Assembly: GCA_963680875.1 (NCBI GenBank)
Contig: OY804577.1
Location: 105,845,906 to 105,909,905 of the forward strand
Origin: Bathymodiolus brooksi
Taxonomy: Eukaryota; Mollusca; Bivalvia; Mytilida; Modiolidae
Reading direction: 5' to 3'
DNA length: 64,000 nucleotides
Positions within the stretch are counted from its first letter, which is position 1, and each line of letters opens with the position of its first letter. Positions 56,201-64,000 of this stretch are shown piece after piece. A program made the position numbers and the translations under genes. Below the pieces are notes generated by a model, which ran no database searches, had not been told where the DNA came from, and worked only from the letters and a program-made list of their open reading frames with translations.

Positions 56201-59200
56201 ATCAGATACGAAGAGGGGTAATCAAAAGTCGTAAAGCAGAAGGACAGACAATACAATGATCAGATACCAAGAGGGGGTAATCAAAAGTCGTAAAGCAGAA
56301 GGACAGACAATACAATGATCAGATACCAAGAGGGGTAATCAAAAGTCGCAAAGCAGAAGGACAGACAATACAATGATCAGATACCAAGAGGGGTAATCAA
56401 AAGTCATAAAGCAGAAGGACAGACAATACAATGATCAGATACCAAGAGGGGTAATCAAAAGTCGTAAAGCAGGACAGACAATACAATGATCAGATACCAA
56501 GAGGGGTAATCAAAAGTCATAAAGCAGAAGGACAGACAATACAATGATCAGATACCAAGAGAGGTAATCAAAAGTCGTAAAACAGAAGGACAGACAATAC
56601 AATGATCATATACCAAGAGGGGTAATCAAAAGTCGTAAAGCAGGACAGACAATACAATGATCAGATACCAAGAGGGGTAATCAAAAGTCGAAAGGCAGAA
56701 GGATAGACAATACAATGATCAGATACCAAGAGGGGTAATCAAAAGTCGTAAAGGAGGACAGACAATACAATGATCAGATACCAAGAGGGGTAATCAACAG
56801 TCGTAAAGCAGAAGGACAGACAATACAATGATCAGATACCAAGAGGGGTAATCAAAAGTCGTAAAGCAGGACAGACAATACAATGAACAGATACCATGAG
56901 GGGTAATCAAAAGTCGTAAAGCAGGACAGACAATACAATGATCAGATACCAAGAGGGGTAATCAAAAGTCGTAAAGCAGAAGGACAGACAATACAATGAT
57001 CAGATACCAAGAGGGGTAATCAAAAGTCGTAAAGCAGGACACACAATACAATGATCAGATACCAAGAGGGTTAATCAAAAGTCGTAAAGCAGGATAGAGA
57101 ATACAATGATCAGATACCAAGAGGGGTAATCAAAAGTCGTAAAGCAGGACAGACAATACAATGATCAGATACCAAGAGGGGTAATCAAAAGTCGTAATGC
57201 AGAAGGACAGACAATACAATGATCAGATACCAAGAGGGTAATCAAAAGTCGTAAAGCAGGACAGACAATACAATGATCAGATACCAAGAGGGGTAATCAA
57301 AAGTCGTAAGGCAGGACAAAAAATACAATGATCAGATACCAAGAGGGGCAATCAAAAGTCGTAAAGCAGAAGGACAGACAATACAATGATCAGATACCAA
57401 GATGGGTAATCAAAAGTCGTAAAGCAGAAGGACAGACAATACAATGATCAGATACCAAGAGGGGTAATCAAAAGTCGTAAAGCAGAAGGACAGACCATAC
57501 AATAATCAGATACCAAGAGGAGTAATCAAAAGTCGTAAAGCAGGACAGACAATACAATGATCAGATACCAAGAGGGGTAATCAAAAGTCGCAAAGCAGAA
57601 GGACAGACAATACAATGATCAGATACCAAGAGGGGTAATCAAAAGTCGCAAAGCAGAAGGACAGACAATACAATGATCAGATACCCAGAGGGGTAATCAA
57701 AAGTCATAAAGCACAAGGACAGACAATACAATGATCAGATACCAAGAGGGGTAATCAAAAGTCGTAAAGCAGGACAGACAATACAATGATCAGATACCAA
57801 GAGGGGTAATCAAAAGTCATAAAGCAGAAGGACAGACAATACAATGATCAGATACCAAGAGGGGTAATCAAAAGTCGTAAAGCAGAAGGACAGACAATAC
57901 AATGATCAGATACCAAGAGGGGTAAACAAAAGTCGTAAAACAGAAGGACAGACAATACAATGATCAGATACCAAGAGGGGTAATCAAAAGTCGTAAAGCA
58001 GGACAGACAATACAATGATCAGATACTAAGAGGGGTAATCAAAAGTCGAAAGACAGAAGGATAGACAATACAATGATCAGATACCAAGAGGGGTAATCAA
58101 AAGTCGTAAAGCAGAAGGACAGACAATACAATGATCAGATACCAAGAGGGGTAATCAAAAGTCGTAAAGCAGAAGGACAGACAATACAATGATCAGATAC
58201 CAAGAGGGGTAATCAAAAGTCGTAAAGCAGAAGGACAGACAATACAATGATCAGATACCAAGAGGGGTAATCAAAAGTCGTAAAGCAGGATAGACAATAC
58301 AATGATCAGATACCAAGAGGGGTAATCAAAAGTCGTAAAGCAGGACAGACAATACAATGATCAGATACCAAGAGGGGTAATCAACAGTTGTAAAGCAGAA
58401 GGACAGACAATACAATGATCAGATACCAAGAGGGGTAATCAAAAGTCGTAAAGCAGGACAGACAATACAATGAACAGATACCATGAGGGGTAATCAAAAT
58501 TCGTAAAGCAGGACAGACAATACAATGATCAGATACCAAGAGGGGTAATCAAAAGTCGTAAAGCAGAAGGACAGATCATACAATGATCAGATACCAAGAG
58601 GGGTAATCAAAAGTCGTAAAGCAGGACAGACAATACAATGATCAGATACCAAGAGGGGTAATCAAAAGTCGTAAAGCAGGACAGACAATACAATGATCAG
58701 ATACCAAGAGGGGTAATCAAAAGTCGTAAAGCAGGACAGACAATACAATGATCAGATACCAAGATGGGTAATCAAAAGTCGTAAAGCATGACAGACAATA
58801 CAATGATCAGATACCAAGAGGGGTAATCAAAAGTCGTAAAGCAGAAGGACAGACAATACAATGATCAGATACCAAGAGGGGTAATCAAAAGTCGTAAAGC
58901 AGGACATACAATACAATGATCAGATACCAAGAGGGGAAATCAAAAGTCGTAAAGCAGAAGGACAGAAAATACAATGATCATATACCAAGAGGGGTAATCA
59001 AAAGTCATAAAGCAGAAGGACAGACAATACAATGATCAGATACCAAGAAGGGTAATCAAAAGTCGTAAAGCAGGACAGACAATACAATGATCAGATACCA
59101 AGAGGGGTAATCAAAAGTCGTAAAGCGGGACAGACAATACAATGATCAGATACCAAGAGTGGTAATCAAAAGTCGTAAAGCAGAAGGACAGACAATACAA

Positions 59201-62200
59201 TGATCAGATACCAAGAGGGGTAATCAAAAGTCGTAAAGCAGAAGGACAGACCATACAATGATCAGATACCAAGAGGGGTAATCAAAAGTCGTAAAGCAGA
59301 AGGACAGACAATACAATGATGAGATACCAAGAGGGGTAATCAAAAGTCGCAAAGCAGAAGGACAGACAATACAATGATCAGATACCAAGAGGGGTAATCA
59401 AAAGTCGTAAAGCAGAAGGACAGACAATACAATGATCAGATACCAAGAGAGGTAATCAAAAGTCGTAAAACAGAAGGACAGACAATACAATGATCAGATA
59501 CCAAGAGGGGTAATCAAAAGTCGTAAAGCAGGACAGACAATACAATGATCAGATACCAAGAGGGGTAATCAAAAGTCGAAAGGCAGAAGAATAGACAATA
59601 CAATGATCAGATACCAAGAGGGGTAATCAAAAGTCGTAAAGCAGGACAGACAATACAATGATCAGATACCAAGAGGGGTAATCAAAAGTCGTAAAGCAAG
59701 ACAGACAATACAATGATCAGATACTAAGAGGGGTAATCAAAAGTCGTAAAGCAGGATAGACAATACAATGATCAGATACCAAGAGGGGTAATCAACAGTC
59801 GTAAAGCAGAAGGACAGACAATACAATGATCAGATACCAAGAGGGGTAATCAAAAGTCGTAAAGCAGGACAGACAATACAATGATCAGATACTAAGAGGG
59901 GTAATCAAAAGTCGTAAAGCAGAAGGACAGACAATACAATGATCAGATACCATGAGGGTAATCAAAAGTCGTAAAGCAGGACAGACAATACAATGATCAG
60001 ATACCAAGAGGGGTAATCAAAAGTCGTAAAGCAGGACAGACAATACAATGATCAGATACCAAGAGGGGTAATCAAAAGTCGTAAGGCAGGACAGAAAATA
60101 CAATGATCAGATACCAAGAGGGGTAATCAAAAGTCGTAAAGCAGAAGGACAGACAATACAATGATCAGATACCAAGAGGGGTAATCAAAAGTCGTAAAGC
60201 AGAAGGACAGACAATACAATGATCAGATACCAAGAGGGGTAATCAAAAGTCGTAAAGCAGAAGGACAGACCATACAATAATCAGATACCAAGAGGAGTAA
60301 TCAAAAGTCGTAAAGCAGGACAGACAATACAATGATCAGATACCAAGAGGGGTAATCAAAAGTCGCAAAGCAGAAGGACAGACAATACAATGATCAGATA
60401 CCAAGAGGGGTAATCAAAAGTCGCAAAGCAGAAGGACAGACAATACAATGATCAGATACCAAGAGGGGTAATCAAAAGTCATAAAGCACAAGGACAGACA
60501 ATACAATGATCAGATACCAAGAGGGGTAATCAAAAGTCGTAAGGCAGGACAGACAATACAATGATCAGATACCAAGAGGGGTAATCAAAAGTCATAAAGC
60601 AGAAGGACAGACAATACAATGATCAGATACCAAGAGGGGTAATCAAAAGTCGTAAAGCAGAAGGACAGACAATACAATGATCAGATACCAAGAGGGGTAA
60701 TCAAAAGTCGTAAAACAGAAGGACAGACAATACAATGATCAGATACCAAGAGGGGTAATCAAAAGTCGTAAAGCAGGACAGACAATACAATGATCAGATA
60801 CTAAGAGGGGAAATCAAAAGTGGAAAGACAGAAGGATAGACAATACAATGATCAGATACCAAGAGGGGTAATCAAAAGTCGTAAAGCAGAAGGACAGACA
60901 ATACAATGATCAGATACCAAGAGGGGTAATCAAAGGTCGTAAAGCAGAAGGACAGACAATACAATGATCAGATACCAAGAGGGGTAATCAAAAGTCGTAA
61001 AGCAGAAGGACAGACAATACAATGATCAGATACCAAGAGGGGTAATCAAAAGTCGTAAAGCAGGACAGACAATACAATGATCAGATACCAAGAGGGGTAA
61101 TCAAAAGTCGTAAAGCAGGATAGACAATACAATGATCAGATACCAAGAGGTGTAATCAAAAGTCGTAAAGCAGGACAGACAATACAATGAACAAATACCA
61201 TGAGGGGTAATCAAAAGTCGTAAAGCAGGACAGACAATACAATGATCAGATACCAAGAGGGGTAATCAAAAGTCGTAAAGCAGAAGGACAGACCATACAA
61301 TGATCAGATACCAAGAGGGGTAATCAAAAGTCGTAAAGCAGGACAGACAATACAATGATCAGATACCAAGAGGGGTAATCAAAAGTCGTAAAGCAGGACA
61401 GACAATACAATGATCAGATACCAAGAGGGGTAATCAAAAGTCGTAAAGCAGGACAGACAATACAATGATCAGATACCAAGAGGGGTAATCAAAAGTCGTA
61501 AAGCAGGACAGACAATACAATGATCAGATACCAAGAGGGGTAATCAAAAGTCGTAAAGCAGAAGGACAGACAATACAATGATCAGATACCAAGAGGGGTA
61601 ATCAAAAGTCGTAAAGCAGGACATACAATACAATGATCAGATACCAAGAGGGGAAATCAAAAGTCGTAAAGCAGAAGGACAGAAAATACAATGATCATAT
61701 ACCAAGAGGGGTAATCAAAAGTCATAAAGCAGAAGGACAGACAATACAATGATCAGATACCAAGAAGGGTAATCAAAAGTCGTAAAGCAGGACAGACAAT
61801 ACAATGATCAGATACCAAGAGGGGTAATCAAAAGTCGTAAAGCGGGACAGACAATACAATGATCAGATACCAAGAGTGGTAATCAAAAGTCGTAAAGCAG
61901 AAGGACAGACAATACAATGATCAGATACCAAGAGGGGTAATCAAAAGTCGTAAAGCAGAAGGACAGACCATACAATGATCAGATACCAAGAGGGGTAATC
62001 AAAAGTCGTAAAGCAGAAGGACAGACAATACAATGATGAGATACCAAGAGGGGTAATCAAAAGTCGCAAAGCAGAAGGACAGACAATACAATGATCAGAT
62101 ACCAAGAGGGGTAATCAAAAGTCATAAAGCAGAAGGACAGACAATACAATGATCAGATACCAAGAGGGGTAATCAAAAGTCGTAAAGCAGAAGGACAGAC

Positions 62201-64000
62201 AATACAATGATCAGATACCAAGAGGGGTAATCAAAAGTCATAAAGCAGAAGGACAGACAATACAATGATCAGATACCAAGAGGGGTAATCAAAAGTCGTA
62301 AAGCAGAAGGACAGACAATACAATGATCAGATACCAAGAGAGGTAATCAAAAGTCGTAAAACAGAAGGACAGACAAAACAATGATCAGATACCAAGAAGG
62401 GTAATCAAAAGTCGTAAAGCAGGACAGACAATACAATGATCAGATACCAAGAGGGGTAATCAAAAGTCGTAAAGCGGGACAGACAATACAATGATCAGAT
62501 ACCAAGAGTGGTAATCAAAAGTCGTAAAGCAGAAGGACAGACAATACAATGATCAGATACCAAGAGGGGTAATCAAAAGTCGTAAAGCAGAAGGACAGAC
62601 CATACAATGATCAGATACCAAGAGGGGTAATCAAAAGTCGTAAAGCAGAAGGACAGACAATACAATGATGAGATACCAAGAGGGGTAATCAAAAGTCGCA
62701 AAGCAGAAGGACAGACAATACAATGATCAGATACCAAGAGGGGTAATCAAAAGTCATAAAGCAGAAGGACAGACAATACAATGATCAGATACCAAGAGGG
62801 GTAATCAAAAGTCGTAAAGCAGAAGGACAGACAATACAATGATCAGATACCAAGAGGGGTAATCAAAAGTCATAAAGCAGAAGGACAGACAATACAATGA
62901 TCAGATACCAAGAGGGGTAATCAAAAGTCGTAAAGCAGAAGGACAGACAATACAATGATCAGATACCAAGAGAGGTAATCAAAAGTCGTAAAACAGAAGG
63001 ACAGACAATACAATGATCAGATACCAAGAGGGGTAATCAAAAGTCGTAAAGCAGGACAGACAATACAATGATCAGATACCAAGAGGGATAATCAAAAGTC
63101 GAAGGGCAGAAGAATAGACAATACAATGATCAGATACCAAGAGGGGTAATCAAAAGTCGTAAAGCAGGACAGACAATACAATGATCAGATACCAAGAGGG
63201 GTAATCAAAAGTCGTAAAGCAAGACAGACAATACAATGATCAGATACTAAGAGGGGTAATCAAAAGTCGTAAAGCAGGATAGACAATACAATGATCAGAT
63301 ACCAAGAGGGGTAATCAACAGTCGTAAAGAAGAAGGACAGACAATACAATGATCAGATACCAAGAGGGGTAATCAAAAGTCGTAAAGCAGGACAGACAAT
63401 ACAATGATCAGATAACAAGAGGGGTAATCAAAAGTCGTAAAGCAGAAGGACAGACCATACAATGATCAGATACCAAGAGGGGTAATCAAAAGTCGTAAAG
63501 CAGGACAGACAATACAATGATCAGATACCAAGAGGGGTAATCAAAAGTCGTAAAGCAGGACAGACAATACAATGATCAGATACCATGAGGGGTAATCAAA
63601 AGTCGTAAAGCAGGACAGACAATACAATGATCAGATACCAAGAGGGGTAATCAAAAGTCGTAAAGCAGGACAGACAATACAATGATCAGATACCAAGAGG
63701 GGTATTCAAAAGTCGTAAAAGAGGACAGACAATACAATGATCAGATACCAAGAGGGGTAATCAAAAGTCGTAAAGCAGGACAGACAATACAATGATCAGA
63801 TACCAAGAGAGGTAATCAAAAGTCTAAAGCAGAAGGACAGACAATACAATGATCAGATACCAAGAGGGGTAATCAAAAGTCGTAAAGCAGGACAGACAAT
63901 ACAATTATCAGATACCAAGAGGGGTAATCAAAAGTCGAGAGGCAGAAGGATAGACAATACAATGATCAGATACGAAGAGGGGTAATCAAAAGTCGTAAAG
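53262..64000. repeat. 55/58-bp tandem array, about 190 units, continuing past the window
   Basis: Unit elements in order: ACAATACAATGATCAGATAC, CAAGAGGGGTAATCAAAAGT, CGTAAAGCAG, then GACAG or AAGGACAG. Two length classes alternate irregularly because of a 3-base difference (GCAGGACAG versus GCAGAAGGACAG). The first units (53262-53340: GAAGATACCATGCAAGAGG, GACAGACAATGCAATG) are closest to the R3 sequence. Long-range duplications are visible: a variant word recurs at 53763 and 55681 (1918 bp), and CAAGAAGGGTAATC recurs at 59044 and 61761 (2717 bp) and again at 62393. No reading frame of note; not coding. Confidence 0.96.

Noticed and set aside
53262..64000. CRISPR-like array (regular repeats)
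   Set aside because: There are no unique spacers, the whole unit repeats, no cas genes are present, and the context is animal DNA.

Overview
The window is animal nuclear DNA: AT-rich, intron-containing and very rich in repeats. The one clear protein-coding gene is a COUP-TF/NR2F orphan nuclear receptor. The dispersed repeats (a tRNA-derived SINE with a conserved 3' end, and elements carrying phrases such as TCTGTCCTTCGATTTACGG and AAAACGTAGATATCAAATTT) are types I associate with bivalve molluscs, especially mytilid mussels. That assignment rests on memory and is an inference.

Layout. 1-14 kb: gene-poor DNA with short tandem repeats, SINE tails and a 30-bp array at 4.9-5.8 kb. 14.26-18.61 kb: a 4.2-kb array of about 39-bp units. 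18.8-22.4 kb: a 27-bp array, then AT-rich DNA. 22.5-23.2 kb: a GC-richer putative promoter and 5' UTR. 23.18-37.49 kb: the COUP-TF gene on the + strand, with three obligatory coding exons (23176-23668, 25124-25651, 37216-37493) giving 432 aa. A strong candidate 51-bp cassette exon (26543-26593) would add 17 residues in the ligand-binding domain. The last intron is about 10.6 kb and full of repeats. 37.5-41.6 kb: 3' flank with MITE-like and SINE copies. 41.6-46.3 kb: a 26-bp array with higher-order duplications. 47.7-49.0 kb: a broken non-LTR retrotransposon nested in another repeat. 49.9-50.8 kb: a 28-bp array and a full-length SINE. 53.3-64.0 kb: a 55/58-bp array that runs off the right edge.

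Repeat families are given working names. E1 is a dispersed element whose core contains the 39-bp unit; there are seven loci plus one partial head. R2 starts near AAAACGTAGATATCAAATTT. R3 contains TCTGTCCTTCGATTTACGG. S1 is the tRNA-derived SINE. M1 is a MITE-like element with inverted ends resembling CGACCATTTAACTTTT. Several large tandem arrays appear to be local amplifications of short segments inside E1, R2 and R3. Different copies of E1 have amplified different internal segments. This is the main structural story outside the receptor gene.

Open reading frames inside the arrays, some over 700 codons, are open on both strands because the monomers lack stop codons. They are not called as genes.
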